From Edaphobacter flagellatus (lineage in GTDB: Bacteria > Acidobacteriota > Terriglobia > Terriglobales > Acidobacteriaceae): 64,000 nucleotides of DNA. The notes below the pieces were generated by a model. The model made no database searches. It was given only the letters and a program-made list of their open reading frames with translations, and had not been told where the DNA came from. Location of the stretch: NCBI RefSeq assembly GCF_025264665.1, contig NZ_CP073697.1, forward strand, positions 3,515,501-3,579,500, written 5' to 3'. Positions within the stretch are counted from its first letter, which is position 1; every line of letters begins with the position of its first letter. Positions 27,057 through 36,301 of the stretch are shown here, piece by piece. Made by a program: the position numbers and the translations under genes.

Positions 27057-27488
27057 TTAGTTTGGCTTGCGTGCGGCGAGTTCGGCGCGGAGGCGCTCTT
27101 CACTCTCACGTAACTTGTGTGTGACCTCGTCACCGAAGTCTTCGAGCTCGAAGACCTGGCGGATCTCGATCTCGCTCTCTTCGTTGAACGGGTTAGGGCA
27201 GCGCTTAACCCAGGCGATAGCTTCGTCGAGCGACTTGCACTGCCAGATCCAGAAACCGGCGACGAGTTCTTTTGTCTCGGCGAATGGGCCGTCGTGAACG
27301 GTGCGCTTGTCGCCGCTGAAGGTGACGCGCGCGCCCTTGGAGCTGGACTGGAGGCCTTCGCCGGAGAGCATGATGCCGGCGGCGGCGAGCTCTTCGTTGA
27401 ACTTGCCCATGGCTTCGAGGATCTTGGCGTCGGGCGTGCCTCCGGCTTCGGAGGTGGGGGTGGCTTTGATGAGGATGGCGAAACGCAT
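27057..27488 (-). CDS. DGPF-domain (YCII-related) protein
   Basis: 143 residues. MRFAILIKATP opens the protein, GARVTFSGDK precedes the signature HDGPFAETKELVAGFWIWQ (about 65-83), and EAIAWVKRCPNP follows, matching the PhnB-neighbour YCII-related (DGPF, COG3795) family. The fold is a small ferredoxin-like dimer; the reaction, if any, is unknown. In ECF42 loci these proteins are the main target genes. The last 25 residues form a charged helix. Third DGPF gene of the operon. Confidence 0.9.
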   Translation of the reverse strand: MRFAILIKATPTSEAGGTPDAKILEAMGKFNEELAAAGIMLSGEGLQSSSKGARVTFSGDKRTVHDGPFAETKELVAGFWIWQCKSLDEAIAWVKRCPNPFNEESEIEIRQVFELEDFGDEVTHKLRESEERLRAELAARKPN

Positions 27489-27545
27489 CTTTTGTTGCTC
27501 CTTATTTTCTCGGTTGCGGTGAAATGGTATTCGGTTGCAGCGCTC

Positions 27546-27974
27546 TCAGGAAGCGCGTGAGCCGGGATGGTGAGGCTGCATCTCGGGGAACCTGCCGAGC
27601 TCTTTCTGGACGTCGTCGGGAAAATCGGCGAACTCCTGTACCTGACGAACCTCGATGGTGTCGTTGCCGAGGACGGGGCAGCGCTTTGCCCACTCGATGG
27701 CTTCTTCGCGCGAGCGTACCTGGATCATCCAGTAGCCGCCAAGAACTTCTTTGGCTTCGATAAAGGGGCCATCGATGACGTGAGGCTTGCCTCCGTCGAA
27801 GGTGACGCGCGCGCCCATCGAAGGAGGGTGCAAGCCGTCGAGCGAGAGCAGCACACCGGCCTTCCTGAGGGATTCGTTGTACTTCATCATGGCGGCGACG
27901 GCCTCAGCAGAGGGCATCGCGCCGGGTTCGGCGCTCTCGTAGCCTTTGGGGATCATGAGCATCATGAATCGCAT
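27546..27974 (-). CDS. DGPF-domain (YCII-related) protein
   Basis: 142 residues. MRFMMLMIPKGYES, GARVTFDGGKPHVI, the signature DGPFIEAKEVLGGYWMIQ and EAIEWAKRCPVLG follow the same order as in its neighbours. It is closer to the 27057 protein than to the shorter 27999 one. It starts 24 bases after the upstream DGPF gene ends and precedes the next by 57, so it is certainly in the operon. Function unknown; expected to act as a dimer in the cytoplasm. Confidence 0.9.
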   Translation of the reverse strand: MRFMMLMIPKGYESAEPGAMPSAEAVAAMMKYNESLRKAGVLLSLDGLHPPSMGARVTFDGGKPHVIDGPFIEAKEVLGGYWMIQVRSREEAIEWAKRCPVLGNDTIEVRQVQEFADFPDDVQKELGRFPEMQPHHPGSRAS

Positions 27975-27998
27975 GGTGTTTCTCCGTGTGGATAGTGA

Positions 27999-28373
27999 TT
28001 AAAGCGTGGCGGTGTCGCAGGCCGGTTGGTCGTAGAGGGTGAGGATCTTGACATCGCCGCCGCCGACGATCTCGAGGAACTCGTGAGCTTCGGCGATGGC
28101 CTCGCGCATGGAGTTCAGCTTGAAGATGGCGAAGCCGCCGACGATCTCCCTGGCTTCGGAGAAGGGACCGTCGGTGATGGAGAGCTTGCCGCCTGTGAGA
28201 TTGACGAGCGCACCCTTGGAGCTGGGCAGACAGCCTTCGGTGGAGATCAGCTTGCCTTCGGCAAACTTTCTCTGGATGAGCTCGCCCATCTTCTGCATCA
28301 TCTCGGGGGTGGGCGGTGCGCCGGCTTCAGAGGCTGCGGTGTCGGCGGGGCGGGAAATCATGAGGAAGCGCAT
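27999..28373 (-). CDS. DGPF-domain (YCII-related) protein, short form
   Basis: 124 residues from ATG 28373, preceded by AAAGGAG with five-base spacing. MRFLMISRPAD, KGALVNLTGGKLSI, DGPFSEAREIVGGFAIFK and the C-terminal GGGDVKILTLYD are recognisable. It lacks the charged C-terminal helix of its paralogues. An ECF42-type promoter lies 76-104 bases upstream. Unusually, the frame is open upstream to an ATG at 28601 that has its own ribosome site and ECF42-type promoter, so a longer product with an N-terminal membrane segment is also possible. Confidence 0.85.
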   Translation of the reverse strand: MRFLMISRPADTAASEAGAPPTPEMMQKMGELIQRKFAEGKLISTEGCLPSSKGALVNLTGGKLSITDGPFSEAREIVGGFAIFKLNSMREAIAEAHEFLEIVGGGDVKILTLYDQPACDTATL

Positions 28374-28601
28374 TGTTTCTCCTTTGGGTGTAAATCGTTG
28401 TTCGGGACGATCGTGGCACGAAGACCGGGTTCGTCCGCTCTTACCTATACGTCGAACGGAGTCGGTCGATATCGACACGCCCGTGAAGTTTTTCTGGAAA
28501 ATTATTTCGAGCGGTGCGATCGCGGTTTGTGAGCCAGCCAGAAGCGCAAGGCCATAGATGACGACAAATGTAGTGAAAGCGGACCAGTTGCTTGAGCGCA
28601 T
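28374..28601 (-). other. In-frame upstream extension or gene remnant with its own promoter and RBS
   Basis: From ATG 28601, with GGGAGGG five bases upstream, 76 codons run without a stop into the start of the 27999-28373 DGPF gene. The first 30 residues contain a hydrophobic helix (FTTFVVIYGLALLAG); the rest (DSVRRIGKSGRTRSS...) is low in coding character and overlaps the second promoter. It may be the head of a deleted membrane-protein gene, or an alternative N-terminus for the DGPF protein. Confidence 0.45.
28449..28477 (-). promoter_or_regulatory. ECF42-type promoter P1 of the DGPF operon
   Basis: On the minus strand TGTCGA (28477-28472), 17 bases, CGACGT (28454-28449). Start near 28442 gives a leader of about 70 bases to the DGPF gene at 28373. 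The -35 region is part of a GTCGATATCGAC palindrome. Confidence 0.8.
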
Positions 28602-28630
28602 GGTGTCCCTCCCGTTGGAGCTTCACTACT

Positions 28631-28659
28631 ATGTCGAACGGGAAGGTGCCGGATCGACA
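28631..28659 (-). promoter_or_regulatory. ECF42-type promoter P2 of the DGPF operon
   Basis: On the minus strand TGTCGA (28659-28654), 17 bases, CGACAT (28636-28631). Start near 28624 would leave a leader of about 23 bases holding a GGGAGGG ribosome site before ATG 28601. It lies in the gap after the 28688 DGPF gene. Confidence 0.8.
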
Positions 28660-28687
28660 CGCTCGGAAGATTTTTATTGCTGAGTGG

Positions 28688-29134
28688 CTAGACGGTCTGA
28701 AGCTTGAGGAGTCTTTCGGCGTCGGCGGCCATGGTCTTCGAGGCGTGCAGGGTGAGGGGCTCGGCGCAGTCGGCGGGGAAGTCGGAGGCTTCGACAACCT
28801 GACGGATTTCGGCCTGGGCGTCGACGACGCCGGTGAGGGTGGGGCAGCGGCGAGCCCAGCGAATGGCTTCTTCGAGGGAGGGGACTTCGATGACGATGAA
28901 GCCGGCGATCACTTCCTTGAGTTCGGTGAAGGGACCGTCGACGACGGTTTGTTTGCCCTGCGAGGCAACGATGCGTGCGGATTTGGCGGTGGGGCGGAGC
29001 CATTCGCCAGCGACGAGGACTCCGGCGTCGCGCATGTCCTGGTAGTAACGGCCGATGGCGGCGAGGAGGTTCTTGTCGGGGAGAGCGCCGGTCTCCATGT
29101 TGGCGTCGGATTTGCGGATGATCATGAAGCGCAT
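28688..29134 (-). CDS. DGPF-domain (YCII-related) protein
   Basis: 148 residues. MRFMIIRKSDANMETG, the ARIVASQGKQTVV strand, signature DGPFTELKEVIAGFIVIE and EAIRWARRCP are all present, with an extended acidic-to-basic C-terminal helix to LLKLQTV. It is the most upstream DGPF gene of the cluster and lies before both ECF42-type promoters; none of that type was found in front of it, so it may have a different promoter and contribute basal read-through. Role unknown, same family as the other three. Confidence 0.9.
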   Translation of the reverse strand: MRFMIIRKSDANMETGALPDKNLLAAIGRYYQDMRDAGVLVAGEWLRPTAKSARIVASQGKQTVVDGPFTELKEVIAGFIVIEVPSLEEAIRWARRCPTLTGVVDAQAEIRQVVEASDFPADCAEPLTLHASKTMAADAERLLKLQTV

Positions 29135-29204
29135 GGGAACTCCTGGTGGTCGATTGTACTAGCGCGACTCACGAGCATCGAGTCTCTTCCTAAGAAAGTG
29201 AGCC

Positions 29205-29654
29205 ATGCTAGCCTTCCAAAGAATGACGACCGAGCAGAAGAAATTTCTTGAAGGTAGATATAGGGAGGCAGTAGCTGAACAACCAGAGTTGAAGCCGCTG
29301 AAAGCACTTCTTCTTCGATTTGGTGGAATTTTCCTTGTCGCTCCTCCAAAACCAGATCCTGACATAACCCTATTGCTTGAGTCAGGCTTTCTTATGCATG
29401 GGCGGGTAGTAACAAAACCCATGAGATCAAGTATGTGTCACCAAAATGTTGCTGCTGTTTGGAAACGACGTAAGCCACGAATTGTTGGCATTGCGACAGG
29501 TTATGCATTGACCGAGGATGGCCTTTGGCGCCAACATTCTTGGGGCATCCTACGCGATGGAATGCTCGAAACGACTTGTGAACGGGAGAAATATTTCGGC
29601 GTTCTATTACGTGGTGCCGAAGCAGATCATTTTGCCGAATCTAACCCTTATTGA
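29205..29654 (+). CDS. Hypothetical protein, AT-rich orphan
   Basis: 149 residues from ATG 29205 (ATG 29223 possible). No family recognised with confidence. Seen features: a helical start (TTEQKKFLEGRYREAV), a middle strand region, and the phrase GYALTEDGLWRQHSWGIL (about 98-115) that looks like a conserved core. There is no signal peptide or membrane helix. Its codon use and base composition (visibly below 50% GC, many AAA, GAA and TTT codons) differ sharply from the GC-rich DGPF and CPBP genes on either side, suggesting recent acquisition. It converges with the CPBP gene with one base between stops. Confidence 0.65.
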   Translation: MLAFQRMTTEQKKFLEGRYREAVAEQPELKPLKALLLRFGGIFLVAPPKPDPDITLLLESGFLMHGRVVTKPMRSSMCHQNVAAVWKRRKPRIVGIATGYALTEDGLWRQHSWGILRDGMLETTCEREKYFGVLLRGAEADHFAESNPY

Positions 29655-29655
29655 A

Positions 29656-30621
29656 CTAACGCGCCAGACGCTCTAGATGGCGATAGCCTCCGGTCGCGAT
29701 GAAGAGTGTCAGGAAGACGGATGCGTTGTAGCTGGCGTGGACGAGGGTTGAGCAGGCTACGGAGCGGGTCTTGATGCGCACGATGGAGAGGACCAGCGAG
29801 ACGCAGAAGAGGACGAAGAGGGCGACCCAGGCGTGGGCGAGCTGTTCGGCGTGCAGCAGGGCGAACAGGATGCTCGACAGGATGGTCGAGAAGACGATGG
29901 CTGCCGTGGTGAGGCCGGTGGTGTTGTGCCAGCGTTCTCGGGCGGCGGGGGTTTTGGGCAGCGAGAGCCAGTCGTAGGCGATGGCGAAGGCGGGGAAGAG
30001 GAAGCCGCGGAAGGCGATCTCCTCGAACAGCGGAGCGACCAGGGTGCCGAATGCCGTGACCAGCCAGACGTCGGAGGTATGGCGGAAGAAGTCGTCCATG
30101 GGGATCGACTTGGGCACGGGGATGAGCGAGGAGATGGCCTGCACGGCGAAGCCGGTGATGAGGCCTATGGGGATCAACTTCCAGGCGTTGCGGCGGGCGG
30201 TGGCGAAGTCCCACTGGATGCCGTCGGCGAAGCTGCGCTGCCAGAGCAGCGGAAAGAAGAAGAAGGAGATGCCGAGCGTAACGAGGTAGGTGATCGCTTG
30301 TGAGGCGATGATCAGCTTGGGGTGGAGCGCTGCGTTGGCTGTACGGTGCGGATCGGCTACCGGATGCGACAGGCCAAGCAGCGTAATCTGCGTGAAGACC
30401 AGAACAAGAGCCGCCAGGGAGACGAAGAGCACGGCGTGGCCAAGGTGCGGGACGCGCGCGGGGACTCCGGGGCCGGGGGCGACAGAGGGCGGCGGAGCCT
30501 CGATGATGATGGCTTCGACTTCCTTGGGCAGAGGCGCAATGGGCCGGACGGCCGGTGCCTGCGGCTGGGAGAAGTCCCGCTTGAGGTCTTCAGGAAGCGG
30601 AGGTGTGGAAGGGTGGCTCAT
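29656..30621 (-). CDS. CPBP family intramembrane metalloprotease
   Basis: 321 residues. An N-terminal Pro-rich cytoplasmic stretch (1-58) precedes about seven membrane segments. The active-site motifs of the CAAX protease/bacteriocin-processing family are visible: [12 protein letters not shown] (EExxxR, about 198-209), FALLHAEQ and LVHASYN. Members cleave prenylated or leader-containing peptides or act as immunity proteins; the role here is open. It begins in the ATGA that ends uvrA, so it is translated with the repair gene. No peptide precursor was seen nearby. Confidence 0.9.
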   Translation of the reverse strand: MSHPSTPPLPEDLKRDFSQPQAPAVRPIAPLPKEVEAIIIEAPPPSVAPGPGVPARVPHLGHAVLFVSLAALVLVFTQITLLGLSHPVADPHRTANAALHPKLIIASQAITYLVTLGISFFFFPLLWQRSFADGIQWDFATARRNAWKLIPIGLITGFAVQAISSLIPVPKSIPMDDFFRHTSDVWLVTAFGTLVAPLFEEIAFRGFLFPAFAIAYDWLSLPKTPAARERWHNTTGLTTAAIVFSTILSSILFALLHAEQLAHAWVALFVLFCVSLVLSIVRIKTRSVACSTLVHASYNASVFLTLFIATGGYRHLERLAR

Positions 30622-33600
30622 GCCTTCTTCTTTGATTTGGCGGTCTTTCCGGCGGTGGATTTTTTCTTCTTTGATGCTGAGTCCGTTGCCTCAGCAAGTT
30701 TAACTGTCCGCGGAGTAGGTACGCCGGTTTTCTTCTCAGGAGGAACGAACTTGCCTTTGGCTTTTTTGTCGGGGTCGGTGGCGGCGCTGATGCTGGCTGA
30801 CTGCGGTCCGACGTGACTGCTTCCGTTGCGGCTGGCGGCGAGCTGCGCCGGGGTGTAGTGGCGGGCGAGGAACTCGGCGGTGTAGGAGCCTTTGACCGTG
30901 GCGACCTGTTCCGGCGTGCCGTGGGCGATGATCTGGCCACCGCCTTCGCCGCCTTCGGGGCCGAGGTCGAGGATGTAGTCGGCGTTGCGGATGATGTCGA
31001 GGTTGTGCTCGATGATGACGACCGTGTTGCCGAGGTCGGTGAGGCGGTGGAGGACCTCGAGGAGCTTGCGGACGTCGTCGAAGTGGAGGCCGGTGGTGGG
31101 CTCGTCGAGGAGGTAGAGGGTGCGGCCGGTCTGGCGCTTGGAGAGCTCGCGGGCGAGCTTCATGCGCTGGGCCTCGCCGCCGGAGAGGGTGGTGGCGGAC
31201 TGGCCGAGGTGGATGTAGCCGAGGCCGACATCGACGAGGGTCTGGAGCTTCTGGTGGACTGCCGGGATGTCCTTGAGGACAGGCAGCGCGTCTTCGATGG
31301 CGAGGTCAAGCAGGTCGGCGATGGAGTAGCCGTTGAACTTTACGGCGAGCGTCTCGTGGTTGTAGCGGCGGCCATTGCAGACCTCGCACAGGACGTAGAC
31401 GTCGGGCAGGAAGTTCATCTCGATGCGGCGCTGGCCTTCGCCCTGGCAGGCCTCGCAGCGTCCGCCCTGCACGTTGAAGGAGAAGCGGCCGGGTTTGTAG
31501 CCGCGCTCGCGCGACTCGGGCAGCATGGCGAAGAGGTCGCGGATGGCGGAGAAGACACCGGTGTACGTCGCGGGGTTCGAGCGAGGGGTACGGCCGATGG
31601 GCGACTGGTCGATCTCGATGACCTTGTCGATCTGCGAGATGCCGCGGACTTTGCCGTGCTGGCCGGGCTCTTCGCGCGAGCCGTAGAGCTCTTTAGCGAG
31701 GGCACGGTAGAGGATGTCGTTGACGAGGGTGCTCTTTCCACTGCCGCTGACGCCGGTGATGACGGTCATGACGCCGAGGGGGAAGTGGGCGGTGACGTTC
31801 TTAAGATTGTGGGCGGTGGCGTTCTCGACGGTGATCCAGTTGCCGGTGAGCGGGCGTGGAGCCTGGCCGGGTGTGGGGCGGGTGACGATGTCGATCTTTC
31901 CGGCGAGGTACTGCCCGGTCACGGAGGCCGGGTTGTCCATGATCTGTTGCGGGGTGCCATCGGCGATAAGGTGGCCGCCGTTTTTGCCGGCTCCGGGGCC
32001 GAGGTCGAGCACGTAGTCGGCCTTGCGGATGGTGTCTTCATCGTGCTCGACGACGAGGACGGTGTTGCCGAGGTCGCGCAGGTTTTCGAGCGCGGAGATC
32101 AGCCGCTGGTTATCGCGCTGGTGCAGGCCAATGCTCGGTTCATCGAGGACGTAGAGAACGCCGCGGAGGCGCGAGCCGATCTGCGTAGCGAGGCGGATGC
32201 GCTGGCCTTCGCCTCCGGAGAGCGTGGCGGCGGAGCGATCGAGAGACAGATAGCCGAGGCCGACGGCGTTGAGGAATTCGAGACGCTCGATGACCTCGCG
32301 CTGGAGGCGGTCGGCGATCAGGCGCTCACGGCCGGTGAAGTTCATGGTCTTCGCGCTGGTGAGGGCTCTTTCGAGGGACAGCCCGGTGAAGTCGGCGATG
32401 CTTTGTCCGTTGACGGTGACGGCGAGGGATTCGGGCCGCAGGCGTTTGCCGTGGCAGCGCGGGCAGGTGGTCGCGGACATGTACTGCATCATGTACTCGC
32501 GATAGCCCTCGGACTTGGAGTCTTCGAGGTTGGCACGGAGGTAGGCGAAGATGCCGTGGAAGCCGGTGCGTCCTGCCTCGCCCTTGGGTGGCCCGTAGAG
32601 GAAGAGATTTTGCTGCTCGTGCGTGAGTTTTTCGAACGGCTGATTGATGTTGATCTTGTATTTTTCGGCGGCGAGCTTGATGAGGCGCAGGAGGTATTGG
32701 GAGGCGGAGCCGGGACCCATCGCGCCATCGAGGAGCGGTTTGGACCAGTCGGTGATGGTTTTCGCGGGGTCGAAGTCGTAGATGGAGCCGAGGCCGTGGC
32801 ACTCGGGGCAGGCACCGTAGGCGGAGTTGAAGGAGAAGCTACGCGGCTCGAGCTTGGGGACGTTGATGCCGCAGTCGGGGCAGGCCATCGACGAGGAATA
32901 GAGGGTCTCTTCCTGGTGGCGGGTGACGGGGTCCTGGATGCCGATGAGGACGAGGCCGTTGGCCATCTGGAGGGCCTTGGCCACGGAGGCCTCGAGGCGG
33001 CGGGTATCGTATTTGGGCGCGGCGCCCGCGAGCGCGGCAGAGGTGTTATCCGGCGGCAGCGGCTTGAGGATGATGCGGTCGACGATAGCCTCGATGGTGT
33101 GGTTCTTACGCTTTTCGAGGCGCATGCCGTCGGTGATCTCGATCATTTCGCCGTCGACGCGGGCGCGGAAGCCCTGCTGGTCGAGCGCTTCGAGCTCTTC
33201 GCGGAACTCGCCTTTGCGGCCGCGGACGATAGGAGCGAAGACGGTGATGCGCTCGCCGGGGGCGAGGGCGACGATGCGTTCGACGATCTGATCTGCCGAC
33301 TGGCGTGAGATGGGGCGGTGGCAGTTGGGGCAGTGCGGCTGGCCGACGGAGGCATAGAGCAGGCGCAGGTAGTCGTAGATCTCAGTGATGGTGCCGACGG
33401 TGGAGCGCGGCGAGCGGGAGGTGGTCTTCTGCTCGATGGAGATGGCGGGGGAGAGGCCGTCGATGGAGTCGACGTCGGGGCGCTCCATCTGGTCGAGGAA
33501 CTGGCGGGCGTAGGCGGAGAGGGTTTCGACGTAGCGGCGCTGGCCTTCGGCGTAGATGGTGTCGAAGGCGAGGGAGGATTTCCCCGATCCCGAAAGCCCG

Positions 33601-33746
33601 GTGACGACGGTGAGTGTATTGCGTGGGATGGAGACGGAGACGTTGCGCAGGTTGTGCTGACGTGCTCCCCGCACGGTGATGTGGGTGATGCCTGGCCGGG
33701 GGGACCGGGTCTTCGTTTCCGGCGCGGTAACGGGTGAGGTGCTCAT
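30618..33746 (-). CDS. uvrA: Excinuclease ABC subunit A
   Basis: 1042 residues, about 100 longer than usual. UvrA dimers find helix-distorting lesions and load UvrB in nucleotide excision repair. Walker A motifs [12 protein letters not shown] (near 46) and [14 protein letters not shown] signatures [12 protein letters not shown] and [12 protein letters not shown], and zinc modules CPDCG/CPECHG and [16 protein letters not shown] are all present. The excess length is a C-terminal tail after about residue 975 that ends in Lys-rich repeats ([17 protein letters not shown]), reminiscent of a nonspecific DNA-binding tail. It is followed by the CPBP gene with a four-base overlap. No LexA-type box was recognised upstream. 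Confidence 0.97.
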   Translation of the reverse strand: MSTSPVTAPETKTRSPRPGITHITVRGARQHNLRNVSVSIPRNTLTVVTGLSGSGKSSLAFDTIYAEGQRRYVETLSAYARQFLDQMERPDVDSIDGLSPAISIEQKTTSRSPRSTVGTITEIYDYLRLLYASVGQPHCPNCHRPISRQSADQIVERIVALAPGERITVFAPIVRGRKGEFREELEALDQQGFRARVDGEMIEITDGMRLEKRKNHTIEAIVDRIILKPLPPDNTSAALAGAAPKYDTRRLEASVAKALQMANGLVLIGIQDPVTRHQEETLYSSSMACPDCGINVPKLEPRSFSFNSAYGACPECHGLGSIYDFDPAKTITDWSKPLLDGAMGPGSASQYLLRLIKLAAEKYKININQPFEKLTHEQQNLFLYGPPKGEAGRTGFHGIFAYLRANLEDSKSEGYREYMMQYMSATTCPRCHGKRLRPESLAVTVNGQSIADFTGLSLERALTSAKTMNFTGRERLIADRLQREVIERLEFLNAVGLGYLSLDRSAATLSGGEGQRIRLATQIGSRLRGVLYVLDEPSIGLHQRDNQRLISALENLRDLGNTVLVVEHDEDTIRKADYVLDLGPGAGKNGGHLIADGTPQQIMDNPASVTGQYLAGKIDIVTRPTPGQAPRPLTGNWITVENATAHNLKNVTAHFPLGVMTVITGVSGSGKSTLVNDILYRALAKELYGSREEPGQHGKVRGISQIDKVIEIDQSPIGRTPRSNPATYTGVFSAIRDLFAMLPESRERGYKPGRFSFNVQGGRCEACQGEGQRRIEMNFLPDVYVLCEVCNGRRYNHETLAVKFNGYSIADLLDLAIEDALPVLKDIPAVHQKLQTLVDVGLGYIHLGQSATTLSGGEAQRMKLARELSKRQTGRTLYLLDEPTTGLHFDDVRKLLEVLHRLTDLGNTVVIIEHNLDIIRNADYILDLGPEGGEGGGQIIAHGTPEQVATVKGSYTAEFLARHYTPAQLAASRNGSSHVGPQSASISAATDPDKKAKGKFVPPEKKTGVPTPRTVKLAEATDSASKKKKSTAGKTAKSKKKA

Positions 33747-34012
33747 AGAGATGTCTGGGCTCCAGATAGCGCCGCGGACGGCTCAGGGGCCAAGTTATTA
33801 GGATACGGCATTCGGCGCCGGGACGGAGGAAGGGTGGCGGCGGGCCTGTTCGAGGGGGCGGATACAACCAGAGTGGGACGCTATGTATCTGAAGGTGCAA
33901 TAGCGAAAACTGCACGGTGCATTGTAATTGGGAGTGAGTTTGTCACAATGGTGTACGGAATAGACGTCCGGAGGGTGGCTGAAATACCTTCGACAGGGCT
34001 TCAGGAGCAGTT

Positions 34013-34186
34013 GTGAACTCGATCGTGTTGGTCTCTGCGGTACTTTCATCGTTGGCTGTTGGCGTACTTGGCGCATACGGGATATGCGTTTCGATGTTCC
34101 GGATCTTTCGGATTCATGCGAAGCAGGTTGCTGCGGAGAGACAGGCGAGAGCTGCGATGGCGGCTACGCAGGTGGTCGAAGGCTAA
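34013..34186 (+). CDS. 57-residue small membrane protein
   Basis: GTG 34013 has AGGAG five bases upstream. The product has one hydrophobic helix (about 4-29, IVLVSAVLSSLAVGVLGAYG) followed by a basic amphipathic part (RIFRIHAKQVAAERQARAA). It is a typical single-span small protein; no family was recognised. It stands between uvrA (divergent) and the STN-domain gene (convergent) and is likely monocistronic. Confidence 0.6.
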   Translation: MNSIVLVSAVLSSLAVGVLGAYGICVSMFRIFRIHAKQVAAERQARAAMAATQVVEG

Positions 34187-34268
34187 TCCGCATAAACCAT
34201 GCGCTATCAGACGGCTGGTGCCGTATCGATTCTTATTCCAATTAGAAACTGAGTAACGCTGAGCAGCT

Positions 34269-35090
34269 TTAGTGCTGTTGTTGCTGTTGCTGGCGCAGCT
34301 TCATCAGCTCGTCGAAGATCTGCTGTGGCGTTTTTACGCCGTTGGGTGACTGCTGGTTGGAGTCACTACTTGTCGTCGTAGCTGAGGCTGGTGCGCTGTT
34401 ATCAACCGTCGGAGGCGGGATGGGCGTAGCAACGGCAGGCGGTGCAGGCTGCGACTGCGAGCCAGAAGGCGGTGGTGGCGGCTCCGGCGGGTTGTTGACG
34501 ATCTGGCGGACAGGCGCATCGTCATCCGAATCGGAGTTTTGGATGGCATTCGGGTTAGGTGGCGTTGGCCCCCCGGTCCTGGTTGTCAGCACCAGCTCTG
34601 AGGGACGGCCATCGATGCCCTGCACCAGCAGCATGTTGCTTCCCGTGCCATCGAGCAATGTAGAGAGAACCTGCGACGGCGAGGCCGGTCCATAGTCGCC
34701 GAAGACGCGCTCGTCCTGAACACCGCCGGTGATCTTGATTCCGGTTTGTCGGGAGATATCGCGCAGAATCTGGTTCAGGCTGGAGTTGGAGGCCGAAACC
34801 GAAATCTGCCCATCGTGATAGGAGATAGTAGCCCGGTGCGCCGGCCCTTGTACGGGTGCGGGAGCCGCAGCCGGAGCAGGTGCTGTATTGTCTGTATCCG
34901 AAGTTGGCGCTGTGGGGGGAAGCGTCGCTGGGGTTGCCTGCGGTGGCGGGCTGGCAGGAGAGTTTGCCGGATTTGCCTGCACAGCCGCCGGGGGCAGGCC
35001 GGGATAGTTGGTGCGGTTTTGCGCGCAGAGGGGCACCGTTGCCGGGAGCAGCGCAAGCGTGAACAGACGAATTAGCTTTCCAGCAGTCAT
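34269..35090 (-). CDS. Secreted STN-domain (secretin/TonB short N-terminal-like) protein
   Basis: 273 residues from ATG 35090. Signal peptide 1-23 (ending PLCAQ). After a Pro/Ala-rich linker, residues about 85-165 read as an STN domain: ISYHDGQISVSASNSSLNQIL, DISRQTGIKITG, and GDYGPASPSQVLSTLLDGTG. Such domains occur at the N-terminus of secretins and TonB-dependent receptors, where they contact periplasmic partners. Here it is standalone, with a low-complexity Pro/Ser/Gln C-terminus ending in a Gln run. Possible role in pilus or secretion assembly is inference; no secretion genes are nearby. Confidence 0.75.
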   Translation of the reverse strand: MTAGKLIRLFTLALLPATVPLCAQNRTNYPGLPPAAVQANPANSPASPPPQATPATLPPTAPTSDTDNTAPAPAAAPAPVQGPAHRATISYHDGQISVSASNSSLNQILRDISRQTGIKITGGVQDERVFGDYGPASPSQVLSTLLDGTGSNMLLVQGIDGRPSELVLTTRTGGPTPPNPNAIQNSDSDDDAPVRQIVNNPPEPPPPPSGSQSQPAPPAVATPIPPPTVDNSAPASATTTSSDSNQQSPNGVKTPQQIFDELMKLRQQQQQQH

Positions 35091-35272
35091 GCTGTTCGAA
35101 TTTCGGTAAAGCCCCTGTAGAGATACGACGCCGTGCTGCGGCAAACGTTATCGTCGCTGATAGTGTATTCCTCCCACGTCTGGAATCGCAGCGATGCGGG
35201 ATGGGTGTACTAGACTTGATTCGATATTTGGCATCTGACAGAGTAGGTCTGTTTTGCCGGGAGAAGGATTCG

Positions 35273-36301
35273 ATGAAACACAGGACGGCGTGTCGCGTGT
35301 TGGCAGGAATGCTCTTAGTGGCAGGAGCGACCTTTGCGAGGGTCAACGCAGAGACATGCACGACGCAGTCGGCGATGAGCGCGTCGGACCGGGACGCTCT
35401 GGCGACGGCTGCACGCGGCCTGGCGCAGAAGGTGGAGACGAACGACAGCGCGGGATTGCGTGCCGTAACGATTGCTACCTATGCGCGTGACTTTGGAGCG
35501 ATCCAGAATCTGGTTGCCAGTACATCCGCGAAGGTGAAGGGCGCTACGCCGATGGTGGAGCAGGTCTATCTTCTGGATGCCAGCGACCTGAAGTCAGCCG
35601 CGGATGGTTCACCGGGCAACGCGCAGTTTGCCTGCATGCTGAATAACTCGATCGCCGAGGCCGACTTTTCGATTCCCGGCCTGCCTGCGGGTAAGTATGC
35701 CTTTGCCATCGTGGAGATGCGCGGCGGCGTTGCTCCGTGGAGGTTGTCTTTCCTCCTGCAGCAGGTGCAGGGACAGTGGCAGATGGCGGGCTTCTATCCG
35801 CGTCCGATGACAGCCGCGGGTAAGGATGGATTGTGGTACTGGACGCAGGCGCGCACGATGGTGAAGAACAAGGAGCCGTGGACGGCGTGGCTCTACTATC
35901 AGCAGGCCGAGGTGCTGCTGAACCCGGCAAACATGATCCAGAGTACGCATCTGGACAAGCTGCGCAATGAGCAGACAACGGCTGCTCCGCCTACGATTTC
36001 GAGTGGTGTGAGTGCCGATACGCCGCTGGTGGTGAAGGGAGTCGATGGCGCGGAGTATCACTTCACCGGTCTTGGCGTGGATGATTCGCTTGCGAAGGAG
36101 AAGGTGGATGTTACGGCGAAGCTGAAGGTCGATCAGCTTGGCGACGCAGTTACAGCTCGCAAGCGCAATGCCGATGCTGCGAGCGCGCTGGTGGCCGCAT
36201 ATCCAGAGCTCAGGAAAAATTTTCACGGCGTTTGGATCTTCGCCGAGGTTCCTGGCCAAAACCCCTATGCCACGGAGATGGCTATGAACGAGATTCACTA
36301 A
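35273..36301 (+). CDS. Secreted protein of unknown function
   Basis: 342 residues from ATG 35273, preceded by AAGGA. Signal peptide 1-26 (ending VNA-E). The mature protein has a helical start (MSASDRDALATAARGLAQKVE), a central part with repeated aromatic residues (FLLQQVQGQWQMAGFYPRP, GLWYWTQARTMV) and a mixed C-terminus (YHFTGLGVDDSLAKEKVD). No family recognised. The WYWTQAR...AWLYYQQAE stretch resembles a TPR-like helix pair. It diverges from the STN-domain gene and stands alone. Confidence 0.75.
   Translation: MKHRTACRVLAGMLLVAGATFARVNAETCTTQSAMSASDRDALATAARGLAQKVETNDSAGLRAVTIATYARDFGAIQNLVASTSAKVKGATPMVEQVYLLDASDLKSAADGSPGNAQFACMLNNSIAEADFSIPGLPAGKYAFAIVEMRGGVAPWRLSFLLQQVQGQWQMAGFYPRPMTAAGKDGLWYWTQARTMVKNKEPWTAWLYYQQAEVLLNPANMIQSTHLDKLRNEQTTAAPPTISSGVSADTPLVVKGVDGAEYHFTGLGVDDSLAKEKVDVTAKLKVDQLGDAVTARKRNADAASALVAAYPELRKNFHGVWIFAEVPGQNPYATEMAMNEIH

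Noticed and set aside
30813..33308. 831-codon open frame antisense to uvrA
   Set aside because: Same shadow effect; composition is repetitive Gly/Asp/Val and there is no ribosome site or domain.
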